A DNA stretch of 64,000 bases from Elmis aenea (Eukaryota; Arthropoda; Insecta; Coleoptera; Elmidae), in NCBI GenBank assembly GCA_947652605.1, contig OX393577.1:33917466-33981465 (forward strand). The letters run 5' to 3'. The notes under the pieces are model-generated. The model did no database searches. It was not told the DNA's origin and was given only the letters and a program-made list of their open reading frames with translations. Of the stretch, positions 1 through 12,896 are shown piece after piece. The translations under genes were made by a program, and so were the position numbers. Each line of letters opens with the position of its first letter. Position 1 is the first letter of the stretch.

Positions 1-487
1 AAGTGTTACTTTTTCTTTTTGACCGCGCCAAAGTACAATATTAAGCAAATGTCACGAAAAACGCCACTTCAACTTAAAATTTGTTTAGTAAATGTAATTC
101 TTAAGTAATAATATAATTTTTTTATAAGACCATTAGAACCATACCAACAATGTCAAGAGGTGTGCGGAAAAATGACATTTCGAGCACTTAAATAAATACG
201 CAAATCCTTACGTCTAAACAAAAATATCTTTACTGAAAAGCTTACCTATGATTTCCAGTGACAATCATGTCATTTTTTAGATGTTTCTTAATATTCTACA
301 ATATCACTGCATATATAAATAATTGCTCCTTGTTTGGTGATTATTTTTAAATACATATGAACATTATTGTTGTTCGCTGTAATAATAGTAATAAACATTT
401 GAAGAAGTATTAAACAGGAGATGAAAGGTTGTGTTCAAAAGCACGTCTTTAACTGTTTTTTGTTTCTAAAATAAATACCAGCACATA

Positions 488-1117
488 CAGGGTGTTTATA
501 ATTATAAATTGGCGGAAGCACCACACGTGACGATGTTCTTCGTAAAATTCTAAGTCGAAAATCTTAATACAAAAATGTTGTGCCACTTTCTATGGCCTCA
601 GGAACCATTTAAAGAAACAAAAAATTGGCAACATTGCATCCATTGATTAGCGTTTGGACATTTTTTTATCAGCAATTTTTACTTAGGTATTCATAATATT
701 TGTTCGAACTGAAAGCCTTCAGTTCGTAAACATAGCTGCTAACTTTTAGGTATCGTCTAACACAATCTAGAAATAATTACGAGAAAAACAGAGATGACAG
801 CTAATGACAATGCTGCCATGTGTATTATTTTCATTCAAATCAGTGATTAACATATTTTCAACACAGATTTTTGAAACAAAAAACATAACATCTAGGAAAA
901 AATATTATTCGAAATTTATTTTGCTTCCAAATCGCAGCCTTTTCATTAAAAAATATTAAACAATAACTCTTTTTAAAGGACTGAATGTCAAAACTTTGAG
1001 GACCTCTTGCAGACACAGCAAGCATGGTACAAAATTTTTTGTATTAAGATTTTCGACTTGGAATTTTACGAAGAACATCGCCACGTGTAGCGCTTCCGCC
1101 AATTTATACACACCCTG
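488..1117. mobile_element. Palindromic CAGGGTG element, copy 1 (TA-flanked)
   Basis: Inverted repeats of about 110 bp (CAGGGTGTTTATAATTATAA at the left end, TATACACACCCTG at the right) enclose an AT-rich centre; TA flanks both ends. A second, inverted copy lies at 18649-19471 inside the Atg13 intron. No open frame of note. TA flanks fit a Tc1/mariner-type non-autonomous element. Confidence 0.75.
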
Positions 1118-1662
1118 TATACGTCGCACAAAAAAGTGCGATAACTATTTTCTTAAGTAGGCGAGTAGGCCTATACAGGGTGTCCCAAATTCGAGTAAAT
1201 GCATGGGGATCTCGTTTATCTTAAGAGCTACGAGGTCGGTTAAATTAGGGCAAAGTTGTTAAATTAGATGTTCAACAAATATCTGCAAAGAAAATTTCCA
1301 TAATTCCATAGCTGTCTTAGTTCAAAAGTTATTCAAGAAAAACTAAAAAAATTGATTTTCGTTTTTTGGTCCTATTTCCTACATTTTTTAAGATATGGAC
1401 AATCTGGAAGCACTTCTCCATGGCAACTTCTTACGCTTTATATTTTGAGATAACATAGTATTTTCAACAACGTTTCATCTCTTCAGAACCATCATCAACT
1501 TCATTTTTTTAAATACGGCGAAAATATTTTAATCTTATAGTCGGATAGCATTTTGTCTTCTAATTACAATGATATATGACACTTAATATCTAAAATGATA
1601 TTTTACCACAAAATTTTGAGAAAAACTCATTTTGTTCAATTTTTGAATCAAAGAATCGTATA

Positions 1663-2863
1663 CAGGGTGGACCAAATTCAAATGTTTTACGGGGTATCTC
1701 GGTTACCGCAATAGATAGCGAAAATCTGATTTCGGTCTCTTGGGCTATTTTTTTGAGAAAATAACGCCTATGCAATCAGTTTTTTCTATCGGATTCCATT
1801 TTGGCACTACAGACGAAAAATGAAATTTCATCATTTTTGAAAATTTGCCGTAACTTCTTTATTTATTAAATTAGAACAAAATGTTATAGACATTTTTTAT
1901 ACAGATTTTTATGCTTAATTTAAAAACAAAAGTAATTTTTTCTTAGCCTCCTTGACTTTCGAGATATGGAGTAAACTTACATTTTTTTTAATGGAAACCC
2001 TAGTTGGCCATAACTTTATGTGAAAGAGTATTTTTTTACCTTTTCAAAAATATATAGTTTTATATATTTTTTGCAAAAAACAGCCAAGATATAGCCAATT
2101 TTGTAAAAATTCGATCATCAAAGTTAGCCATGATTTCGTAAACAAGTGATGTTTGCAATTATTTAACAACTAAACGTCATTTAGAAGTAATTTTTTTTAA
2201 CTTTTAAGCAAATCCGTGTATTATTTTGTATTTTATAACTGTTTATAGTGGTATTGTGAATATGGCTAAATTTGAACTCTTTGAAAAGTTTAATATGTTA
2301 GAATATTACTTTGTAAGTGATAAAAACGTAGCGGTTGTTTCAGAATTTACTTGGCAATGACGTTTAGTTGTTTTATAATTGCAAACATCAGTTGTTTACG
2401 AAATCATGGCAAACTTTGATGATCGAATTTTTACAAAATTGGCCATATCTTGGTTATTTTTTGCAAAAAATATATAAAACTATATATTTTTGAAAAGCTA
2501 CAAAAATACTCTTTCACATAAAGTCATGGCCAACTAGGGTTTCCATTTAAAAAATGTAAGTTTACTCCATATTTCGAAAGTCAAGGAGGCTAAGAAAAAA
2601 TTACTTTTGTTTTTAAATTAAGCATAAAAATCTATAACATTTTGTTCTAATTTAATAAATAAAGAAGTTACGGCAAATTTTCAAAAATGATGAAATTTCA
2701 TTTTTCGTCTGTAGTGCCAAAATGGAATCCGATAGAAAAAATCTGATTGCATAGGCGTTATTTTCTCAAAAAAAAAAGTAGCCCAAGAGACCGAAATCAG
2801 ATTTTCGCTATCTATTACGGTAACCGAGATACCCCGTAAAACATTCGAATTTGGTCCACCCTG
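1663..2863. mobile_element. Palindromic CAGGGTGG element nested in the larger palindrome
   Basis: Starts CAGGGTGGACCAAATTC and ends with its inverse. The arms pair up to a loop at about 2160-2390. The flanks TA-TA can be compared with the uninterrupted opposite arm near 3410, which has one TA, showing a 2-bp TA target duplication. The loop carries a 32-codon ATG frame (2262-2360). Confidence 0.82.
2262..2360 (+). pseudogene. Possible transposase N-terminus remnant in palindrome loop
   Basis: A 32-residue frame, MAKFELFEKFNMLEYYFVSD then KNVAVVSEFTWQ and a stop, lies exactly in the unpaired loop of the nested palindrome. Its pattern (Met, basic-hydrophobic helix, YYF, then a second helix) resembles the N-terminal helix-turn-helix of mariner-type transposases. 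It is too short to be functional and the match is by eye. Confidence 0.3.
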
Positions 2864-3873
2864 TACAAACAAAAAAAAACGAATGTTTTGTTGTTGTTTT
2901 GTTAAAACTGTCATTTTGACATTAATATGATCTTGATTAATTGTATAATTTGCAACCAGCTAGAAATTCTTTGATATTTGTGATTTTGTTAGCAATTTTT
3001 ATTTTCACTATGTTCTGGTAGTCCATTTTTAATTAATTAATTTATTTATTTGCTATCCCTTCTGGTATTGCGGAGTATTGTTAAAATAATTTTCGTCAAT
3101 TATGGAAAATAAAAGGTGTTACAAATATGATATTGTAATTGATTTTAATGAAGTATTGAATAAACTGTTGAAAATTAAAAAGCATGTCATGAGAAAACAA
3201 AATTTTGTGTATATTATAACCTTTCTCGAATTTCTTAAAAAGTGTTGATTGTCATATTTAATAAAGGAAAGCACAAATTCAAAGAATTTTTAACTGGTTG
3301 CAAATTATACAATTAATCACGATCATATTAATGTCAAAGTGACAGTTTTAACAGAACAACAAAAAAACAAAAAAAAATTGTTTTTTATTTTGCTTTTTAT
3401 TTGTACAAGATTATTTGATTCAAAAATTGGACAAAATGAGTTTTTCTCAATTTTTTGTGGTAAAATATCATTTTAGATATAAAGTGTCATATATCATTGA
3501 AATCAGAAGACAAAATGCTATCCGACTATAAGATGAAATTTTTTTCGCCGTATTTAAAAAAATGAAGTTGATGAGAGACGAAACGTTGTTGGAAATTCTA
3601 TGTTATGTTAAAATATAAAGCCTAAGAAGTTGCCATGGAGAAGTGCTTCCAGATTGTCGATATCTTAAAAAATGTAGGATATAAGGCAAAAAAACGAAAA
3701 ATCAATTTTTTCAGTTTTTCTTGAATAACTTTTGAACCAAGGCAGCTATGAAAATTTTGTTTGCAGATATTTGATGAGCATCTAATTTCGCAACTTTGCC
3801 CTAATTTAACTGACCTCGTAGCTCTTAAGATAAGCGAGATCCCCATGCATTTACTCGAATTTGGGACACCCTG

Positions 3874-4012
3874 TATACAATAGAACTTCTATATTCATCA
3901 TTAATCCGTTCCCCTGGACAGACGAATACCGAATCGGACGAATATAAAATACATTTTTTCCATAGAAATTAACTAAAATTGGTTTAATCCGTTCTCGGCC
4001 GTGAATCTTATA
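3874..4012. other. Spacer between two palindromic elements
   Basis: 139 bases of unclassified sequence between the TA-flanked elements 1176-3873 and 4013-5495. No coding potential is seen. Confidence 0.5.
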
Positions 4013-5495
4013 CAGGGTTCTCGTTTTTCGCGGGCCACTATGGGGATCTCGTAAACGGTAAGAGTTACGACTTCGGTTAAATTGGGGCAAAGTTGTATAT
4101 TCAGGTGCTTAATAATTTAACGCAAACAGAACTTATCTAGCTCTTTTAGTTTTTGAGATATAGGGGAAAAAGTAAAAAAGTGGATTTTTGTTTTTTGCCC
4201 GTAACTTTTTTATTTGATGTCAAATTTCATTTTTGTAAAAACATTTCCATGGCCACTTTTTGCAAGGAATCAAATTCCCCAATTACATTTTCCGTGCGAC
4301 GTTTCGTTTTTTTAAAACCATCATCAGGTCAATTTTTTCTTATGGACGCTATATCTGATTTTAACGCCAATTTGTAGAGCATTTTATTCCGAATTCGACA
4401 ATGTATATATAACAGTTAACACTTTTTTGAAACAAATATTTTATTTAAAACAAATCCTAATCGCCATGGTAAATAATTGTCTTTGTCCCTTTTTCCTTGG
4501 AAACAGGTAAGTAAACCGCATAAAATTACTAATTAAAAAAATAGGTACTAATAAATATGTTAGAAATGCATTAACATTGTTCACTTATTAACAAATATTT
4601 TTAGAATATTTTCTTCGGTTAAGTAATAAATTCCTCTAAAATGTGTATTTAATTCTTATTTGGCATACAATTATTTGTAACAAAAAATAACGAGATGCCT
4701 TTTATCTGCGTTAATGACTAATAAGCAAAAAGCGTAAACAGATTTCTAAACGTTTTTTGTAAACTATGACCACATATTATTTGATTACGAACATTTTGTT
4801 ACAAATAATTGTCAAATAAGGGATTTAATACACATTTTAGAGACATTTATTACTTAACCGAAGAAAATATTCTAAAAATATTTGCTAATAAGTGAACAAT
4901 GTTAATGCATTCCTAAGATATTTATTAAAACCGATTTTTTTAATTAAATCCCTTTAAGTAATTTCATACGGTTTACTCACCTTCTTCCAAGGAAAACGGG
5001 ACAAAGACAATTATATATCATGCCGATTAGAATTTGTTTTAAATAAAATATTTGTTTTTGCCATTTTTAACAACAACTGTTTCAAAAAAGTGCCAACTGT
5101 TATAAATTGTCGAATTCGGAATAAAATGCTCTACAAATTGGCGTTAAAATCAGATATAGCGTCCATAAGAAAAAATTGACCTGATGATGGTTTAAAAAAA
5201 ACGAAACGTCGCACGGAAAATATAATTGGGGAATTTGATTCCTTGCAAAAAGTGGCCATGGAAATGTTTTTACAAAAATGAAATTTGACATCAATTGAAA
5301 AAGTTACGGGCAAAAAACAAAAATCCACTTTTTTACTTTTTCCCCTATATCTCAAAAACTAAAAGAGCTAGATAAGTTCTGTTTGAGTCAAATTATTAAG
5401 CACCTGAATATACAACTTTGCCCCAATTTAACCGAAGTCGTAACTCTTACCGTTTACGAGATCCCCATAGTGGCCCGCGAAAAACGAGAACCCTG
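4013..5495. mobile_element. Palindromic CAGGGTTC element (TA-flanked)
   Basis: The ends CAGGGTTCTCGTTTTTCGCG and its inverse are flanked by TA. Arms of about 650 bp each pair nearly completely, with a small loop around 4700-4800. Mirror-image open frames at 4153-4377 and 5131-5355 are the two arms and not genes. Confidence 0.8.
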
Positions 5496-7014
5496 TATAT
5501 AAATTAATAATTTAACCAAAATTGCTTTTACCGAGGAGCGATGGTGTCAGAAGCTAAAGAGGAGGAAAGGAATTCCATTAAAACATGACCGATGTCTTTT
5601 TGGTACCTTTTTTGACGATTTACTAAAACTCGTTTCAACAAAAGTTAGTCCAATATTTTGTTTTTCAAAATTTTCCATGTGGTGGGTGACTTTTTGACGA
5701 ATACTGGATTCTTAGACGAATTTAAAGCATTTTTGTCGATAACATGTCACTAATATAGAAGTTCCAAGTACGTTTATAGGTGTAAGCTTATAATTTGTGT
5801 TTTTAATAAAAACCATTTAATTACGGACAAGATGTTCAGCAATAAAAAAACAGCACATTTTGTTCCTAATACCAGGTTAAATATTCGTTTTTGTCTTTTT
5901 AAGTACCTTACGAAGTATTTTTTAAAAATTCAAGTAAAACATAGTCATTTGTACGGGACCATAATAAAACTAGTGCAAGTCTGACCCTAATTAAGGTATT
6001 TATCAAGAAATGTATACTACGCACCTTTTTTTTTGGTTCAACGATATAAAAATCTGATGAGAATTTTCATTGAACTTCTTTTCTACACTTTTGGAATGTA
6101 TTTAGTGGTTAAAAATATTTATTTGGTCTTTAACTCTACATGTTGCATTCCTATGCTTACATTTTCAGGTCGTCTAGAATGCACGTATTTATAATTTTTC
6201 TTACCTGTATTAAGAACATATTATGTGCGTGTATTTAGCGTTGCAAGTTTACAAAAACCTGTGAAAAACGACGAGCGAAATAAATAATTTCACAGAAAAT
6301 ACGAGTAAAAAAAGTTGTACAGCGTATTTAAACTTTATATTTTTTTCATTTCCATTTAAACTTATTTTTAATACTTTACTGTGGCTGGTAAATCATTTAT
6401 TTTTCAATAAATGAAGAAAACCCGATAAATAACATAGAACCTTAAAATTATCGGACAGGTTTTAAAATTGAATTCTCTCCACGTGGAATGCGCCTGTCAC
6501 CGCTTCGTCGAAAGTTGTTGCTGCTGGCTGGAGGTTCGCTAGCGACTTATTCAGCGAACAGGACAAAATATTCTCACGTATAAAGCAGTGAAACTGTTTC
6601 CAATAGACGTAAAAAAAAGGAAAGGGAAGCAAAACTTCTTAATTGGTCATATTTCCTTTATTTTGCAATGCCAGTAAACTTTTAGTTTTAATCAACGTGG
6701 GCATTTTACTTCGATTTTCTAGATAATACATAATCGTACACCGACAAGAAAAGTAACACACCAAAAGCAGAAATTTTCAAGTGTGCCTAAAAAACGTGAT
6801 TATAAAACTTGAAATTAAAATGGTTAAGAATTTGCGAATGTTTGAGACGAATCCTTAAACCTTTATTTAGCTTATACTCTACAAAAAGTGTATATGCCTC
6901 TGTCACTTCTCACCACTGTAGTAAATTGGAAGGTAGATAAAGGTAAACTTAATGAGTTGTCACTTTTCTTGCGATATATCGTAAAATAATAAACTACCTG
7001 TCTCTATTCTGCAG
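5496..7014. other. Non-coding stretch with a GC-richer patch
   Basis: No gene is recognised, apart from the possible first exon at 6488-6533 discussed under the unrecognised small gene. The patch 6478-6560 contains a CACGTGG box and is richer in GC than its surroundings, compatible with a promoter or leader exon. Confidence 0.35.
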
Positions 7015-7651
7015 GGGCTAAGGGCGAGTTATTCCTGAAATGGAAAACCGACCAAACGTAAGATCAAATAGATAAAAGAATTATTGCAACTTTTTTCCCC
7101 TTTAAATTTGCAATTTTTCAAATTGAACGTTTCTCTTTCAACTCAGTTTTTACGATAATTTTTAGATAAAAAAAATATTTTCGGGGTTAAAATTGGCTAG
7201 TTAAGCGAAATCGATCATCAAAAAGATCATTGAGAATTCTCTAAACGAGTCGTTAAAACAGAGTATTTTTAAAAAATACTATAAAAGCATCTAAAATAAA
7301 ATATAATGGCTTATTGTTTTAAAAATTAGTTACAAAGTTATTATCTACACACAATGCAAACTAAAGAAGCATAAGAAAATTAGTGGCTGGTAATTAAAGT
7401 TTTCAAAATATATGATTGCTCAAATCGTAATTTTATCCTTGTCGTAAGAGTTTTGATTAAGTTTTATGAAAATAGGAATCATTTTTTATTTTGCAACATT
7501 CAAGTAATACACTTTTTTGTACTTATGTGATTAATTAAATAATTAATAACTACATATGGTATGTTTCAGGACTGACGCAACAAGAAGTTGTGCGTTTTGG
7601 GACTTAACCAAAAAACAACATGTTAAAGAGTACATTGAAGAATGGCAGTAG
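7015..7651 (+). CDS. C-terminal exons of an unrecognised small gene (partial)
   Basis: Two segments look like real coding exons. 7015-7057 has a pyrimidine-rich acceptor ending CTGCAG and a GTAAGA donor. 7570-7651 has a TTTCAG acceptor. The only stop-free frame of the first (two leading bases, AKGELFLKWKTDQ, two trailing bases) joins in phase with the longest open frame of the second (TDATRSCAFWDLTKKQ and 10 further residues, then TAG). AATAAA words follow at 7776 and 7795. A possible first exon is 6488-6533 (ATG; MRLSPLRRKLLLLAG, a basic-hydrophobic leader), whose end fits the phase, but its donor GTTCGC is poor. I do not recognise the protein and propose no function. The exons could also belong to a gene whose 5' part lies left of the window. 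Confidence 0.38.
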
Positions 7652-7800
7652 TCCACTGTAATTTACAAATACAACAGAATGCAACTTCAATTTAAGACGA
7701 TCAACACTAGAGACATTAAGAAGAGTCCTCAATGCAACATGGAATCAGCAGGTACTACTATGGATGTGATATTTAAATAAAAAGAACTAACCACAATAAA

Positions 7801-10800
7801 TCCCAGTCCCAAACCAAAATAATATTAAACTGTCCGCAATGAATTACTTTTAATAGATTTTATTCATCCTTCAGTCGATACATACATTTGGCGCTGCTAA
7901 TACAACTAGACCTGACCGAGGAACGCTCTGTAGAGGTGCGAGCGTGCAGAGAAGAATGAAGAATGTGTTGGGAAATAGTAGTAGCTTATAAGATATTTTA
8001 TCGATTACGATTTTTTCTATACAAACGAGCCATTTAAATAAAATGCAACTATTTGGCTTGCTTTTTTAAAAGTACTTTCAAAAAATTACAATGGTGCCAT
8101 AAAATCAGTTTCATTACAAAACACTTTTTACTTAACAAAAAATAAATCGCAGAAGAAAATTATTTTTAAAATACTTCAATATTTCGTTTAAATTAAATTA
8201 TATTGTAGGTTTAGTTTCCGCTGTCTTCTTTTCGTTCAAACTTTTAAGTGTTAGTTATCGAGCGACAAGTAATACTTTTTAGTATAAAAACATGGTATAT
8301 ATGTACATACACAATGCTTCTTTTACCAAATTTAACTCATATATTTGCATCAAAGAACATGTCGGAACTAATCGTTGACGGAACGCATACGATGCACTAA
8401 ATGCTGAGATGATCTTATTTAACAAATTTTGAATGAGGCAGCAACGAACCTTAACTGCTATTAGGTGTCATTCTTACAGTTATTTTTGTGTTATTCTGTA
8501 TGTCTAAGAAATGTGTATAATCAATGGATACTTTGCAGTGATCATATTTAATTCCGACAGAACTAAAAGTAGCTGAAGATGGAAAACTTGACAGTTGCTG
8601 GGTCAAATGTAAAAGTAAAAAAAAAATCATTCGACAACGGGAATATTTACTAACAATGTTCTTGTATTGCAAAGAAATTAAAGTAAATCCCTAAAATAAA
8701 TTAAGAAAGAAAATAAGAAAGAAAATAAGAACAATTTACTAGCAATTGTATAGTTCGTAACAAAGCTTATAAAAAGATAACCAACTTTTCAATATAGGTG
8801 AGTTGTTTTCTTCACTTTGACATCGACAAACGTCATTCGAAAGGTGAAAATATACCACATTAGTTAATCAGCGGAGCCTCCACAACAGCATGTTTGTATA
8901 GGTAAGAATCTTGCTATATGCTGATACATTAGTCGCAACTTGCAAACCATAATAACGAAAGCGTGCAAATATGTGTTCGATTGTAATATCTCTAGATAAG
9001 CACATTCGGTACTAAAATATCGCTCACCTTTGTGTAACAGCTTAAGGACTAAATTATATATGAAAGCTGTTTTAAAACAAAAGACACGTTAGTCTAACAG
9101 ACAATTTGGTTAACGGTTCCAAGAGACAGTATTTGCTTCAGTGTCGACAGCAATTCCTAACAAAACTTTTTTCGTACTATGTATGGCGAAAGTAAAAATG
9201 CGACTAACGAAGATTACATATTTTTTAAAGTCTGCATATTGAATACATATGCTGTAGTATCCGATGGTTAAGTACAAAAAGCATGGTCAAATTTATCATT
9301 AACAGATATTGGATTGCTCATACTAAAGTAAGATGTTTCTTATGTTCATAGAACCGGCCATGTGTAATAATTAAAAGTGTTGTACGTTACTTCGGTGTAC
9401 ATTTTACTGCTCACGAAGACCAACATACAATCTGGTCGGCCTCTACCGGTCTCTTATAAAGAGACTCCAGTCCGATATGGTCATATGGTTCAAAATTACG
9501 TATGAACTAACGGTAAAATTAAGTAACTATATGTGTTGTTTTTTAAGAAAAAAAAAATCAACTTGTAAGATTAAAGAACTTAATCGATTTATATAATCTC
9601 ATTTACGAGAATAGCTTAACGCGTTCGTTTATATATTCTCAAAATATTTCCAGAAAAAAATTGAAAATTAATTAACTTATTAAAAGTTAAAATAAATGAC
9701 TGGATTTTGTTACATCACACACTTGAAACAATAAAAATGTTATTTCTGTGAATTGCACATCTTTAAAAATAAAGAAATTCTAAAGTAACCAGTATGTTGT
9801 GATTTGCAATTATTGCTGATATCAAAATCGAATTGCTTTAGTTTTTGATACCCTTTGTTTATTTATTACTATAAACTAAAATAGTTGCATTTTTTAATGA
9901 CTTCTATTACATTACCTTTACTGTTAAGACTACTTAAAAAAAAGAATATATCGAAACCTGTCGGCAAAATGTTAGGACCAGAGAAATAAGTTTTGTATTT
10001 ATAAACCTGTTGTGAAAAAACTGAAAACAAGTAATTAGAATTTCAATAAAAATATATACCTATCGAAAAGTACTGATAACATTAATATTTTCTGAAATCC
10101 ATTTTAAGTGTCTCATATAAAATAAATAACTGCGACGAGTCGAGATTCACAACTGATTACATTTGACGAAAGACTTAACAATTTTTTTACACCAAGAACT
10201 CGGTTTCACTTTGCAATATGTCATATTTATAGAATTTTTAGTTTTTTGTTTTCAATTACATGTGGGGAAGTATTTATCCTGCTATGTAACAGGATGTGTA
10301 ATAATTATGGAATGAAGCGGTGTCCCAACAGCACATCTAAAGGTATTTTTGCTGTAATTAAAACAAATGAAAACGCATAACAGCAATTATTTAATCTTAA
10401 TTAACCATGGACCTCAACATTTCATAAACAATAGTTCCTTAATAATAATATTATAATTTCACTTTCATTTCCGCTAAAGTAATTTATTTCAAATTTGTAT
10501 AAATTTTTCATTAATAATTATAATAAAATTTGTTAGTAATGGATAGACATATTTTAAAGTTACTATTTTGTTTAAATGTAAATTTTTAATTGGTGGAAAA
10601 GCTGGACGAACTGAATTCTGTAAATTATCAGTGTTGTGCGACAAACATTTATCATTAAACCTACGCTAGGTTATTATTATTTTTTTTAAATGTTCTAGGC
10701 CTAGGAATACATTTCCTTATTACGAGGAAATGTATTTCATTGGCAACAAAACCTTACATTAATCGTAACCTCAAACGAAACAATCGTATTATTTGACAAC

Positions 10801-12179
10801 TTAATTTCCACTGACATTGAACCATACGCGCTCTATCGATCTATGAAATTTTTTAAAGGCTTTGCTTCCAAAATATGGCATTTGAATTTTTTGCAATGTG
10901 GTTTTAGGAAGCAACAGATTCTTCCTTAATAAAATTGCATTCGTTTTAAATGTGTCAACTTGACAACATTTAATACCAACACCTTATCATTGCTTTTTAA
11001 TTAATAATCTCAAGTAATGTATCGATTGCAACAAATAAATGTTTCTACATATTTTTTTACAAATTGATAACAAGACGAAAAACTTTTTTTTAAAACTGTA
11101 TTGGTCAATAACCGAAAAGTTGTGGAAATTATTTACAGACAATAAATATTACCAAGAGTTTATATTGTGGTGGCTTAGGAAGTGTTCAAAAATAACAGAA
11201 TGTAAGCTTTCAGCATTTACTTAGTACATTTTTGTATTTTATTCTCTATGATGCAGCCTTTTCAAGGTCAATTACATTCTTAGGAAACAGGATTTGCAAC
11301 ATTATTGGTTGCACTAAGGTGTGTAGTTTGTTAATAAAGCAATCAAGGTCGAATGAACAAGAGCAGAAGTGCAACTGCAAATCACTATTACATTAACCAA
11401 CAAATATAACTTGAACTGTAACAAAAACTTTAAAAGCATGGGCGGTTCTTTTACTTGTTGATTACGTTTAAGCCCTGTTTGGTTCTAATAATAAACTAGT
11501 TATTTTCCAAAGTCAATCACATCGAAGGTTGTGTAGGTTCTGTAGGTCGTTCACTCTAATACTTTCACGTAGGTAAAAGCTATTTTAACGCCTATGATTA
11601 CATTGGTAATGTATATTTACACATACGTAAACGGGTTTAATTATGAACCAACTTCTCAACAAAAAAACATAAACTGTTTTATTTGCGTGTTTAAGAAATT
11701 CACGTTTTTATCTTCCATAATTTGGGGATAAAATGCCAGTTTTTGTAATATTTGAAAGTCACAGCCGTAATTATTCAATTACGAGTTATTATATCAAATT
11801 ACCATTATTGACATACTACGTACATACATAGCATGACTACGAGTCATCGTAAAAATGTAGGCTACAGTAGAATGTGTAAGTGTGTTACACTTATATTTAT
11901 ATTGATTGCCCACAAAAATGTAATTTAAATTTCTGTTTGGTTTTTGTAATTACTTTCTTTTTAAATTAATTTATTACAAAAATCAAATCTGTGTGCTTGC
12001 TCAAATGGACGCGTCCAAATGTCCATAACAAGCCAAACAGGTTTAATTGAATAATTGAGCGAATTTATAACTTACCCCACGAATAGTTATTTAAGATCTT
12101 CACCACGGACCAATATTATGATAGGAGGTTAATTATAATATAAAATACCTCTTGAAAACTACAGATAATGGCTATAAAA
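7801..12179. other. Intergenic stretch, no gene recognised
   Basis: AT-rich. Holds a short fragment of the TTTCGCC repeat family at 9170-9205 (minus orientation) and a perfect-stem hairpin at 10708-10738 (AATACATTTCC, inverse). Open frames here have no recognisable content. Confidence 0.5.
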
Positions 12180-12749
12180 TTTTCACAAATTCTGTTCGCT
12201 GATGGCTTCGTTCTTCTGTCAAATTATAAACAAAATGGTCGCCCCTTTAGTTTGAATATTTCTCGTGCAGTGGAGCCACTGCGTTAATTTGGTTTGAATA
12301 TGAGTTGCACAATTCGTGACAAATGTTTTAATAAAAACACGTTAAATTGTGTATACGACGTTTTTGTAGTTTTTTGTAATCATTGTTGACGTTGGTCAGT
12401 CTCCAACTGCAAAACGGATGTGCAGTGGCCTTGCCAAATTTCTAGAAATTTGAATTCCACGCCCCTTTCATTGATGTTGTTTACCGTCCGTGGGACCGTG
12501 ACGCAAATGACATTTCTTACGTTGCTGATAACACGTATTCTTCCGTCTGGCCTAGGTCGAGCTTTGCTGCCGACACGAGATAATTTCGATGTGTGCCATG
12601 TATACAATTTTGTTTAATAATTACTAAGTTTATATGGATAAATTATTGGTGATGGAATATTAATTATACATATTTATGTGTTGTACGTGTTTGTGCTCAT
12701 TGGTGTTACATGTTTAGTGTTAGTATGGTAGAAAGTTTACATCTTTGCC
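12180..12749 (+). promoter_or_regulatory. Probable Atg13 promoter and 5' leader
   Basis: This stretch has higher GC content than its surroundings (CG-containing words around 12460-12590) and lies directly upstream of the Atg13 start. No TATA box or initiator can be placed with confidence. A 14-codon uORF (12725-12769) overlaps the main start out of frame. Open frames on both strands at 12380-12617 look like shadows of this GC-richer leader. Confidence 0.4.
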
Positions 12750-12896
12750 ATGGCTCTCAAATTGAGTAGTCAAGATAAGAAAGACTTGGATAAATTTACA
12801 AAGTATTTGGTATTGAAAGCTGCACAAGTAATTGTACAGTCTAGATTAGGAGAAAAAGTTTCTACACAGTCCAAACCCACGTCTGGAACCGATTGG
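12750..12896 (+). CDS. Atg13: Atg13 coding exon 1
   Basis: 49 codons beginning [16 protein letters not shown] and ending in Trp, followed by GTAATG. It is the N-terminal helix of the HORMA domain. Phase 0 at its end. Confidence 0.93.

Larger units (their letters stand above)
1176..3873. mobile_element. Large palindromic CAGGGTG element with a nested element
   Basis: Left end CAGGGTGTCCCAAATTCGAG at 1176 and its inverse at 3873, TA on both sides. Arms of several hundred bases pair almost throughout, with the loop at roughly 2995-3240. The left arm is interrupted by the nested element 1663-2863. Short open frames in the arms are not genes. Confidence 0.8.

Noticed and set aside
4153..5355. Near-identical 74-codon frames, plus at 4153-4377 and minus at 5131-5355
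   Set aside because: They are the two arms of one inverted repeat. No family signature, start context or splice logic.
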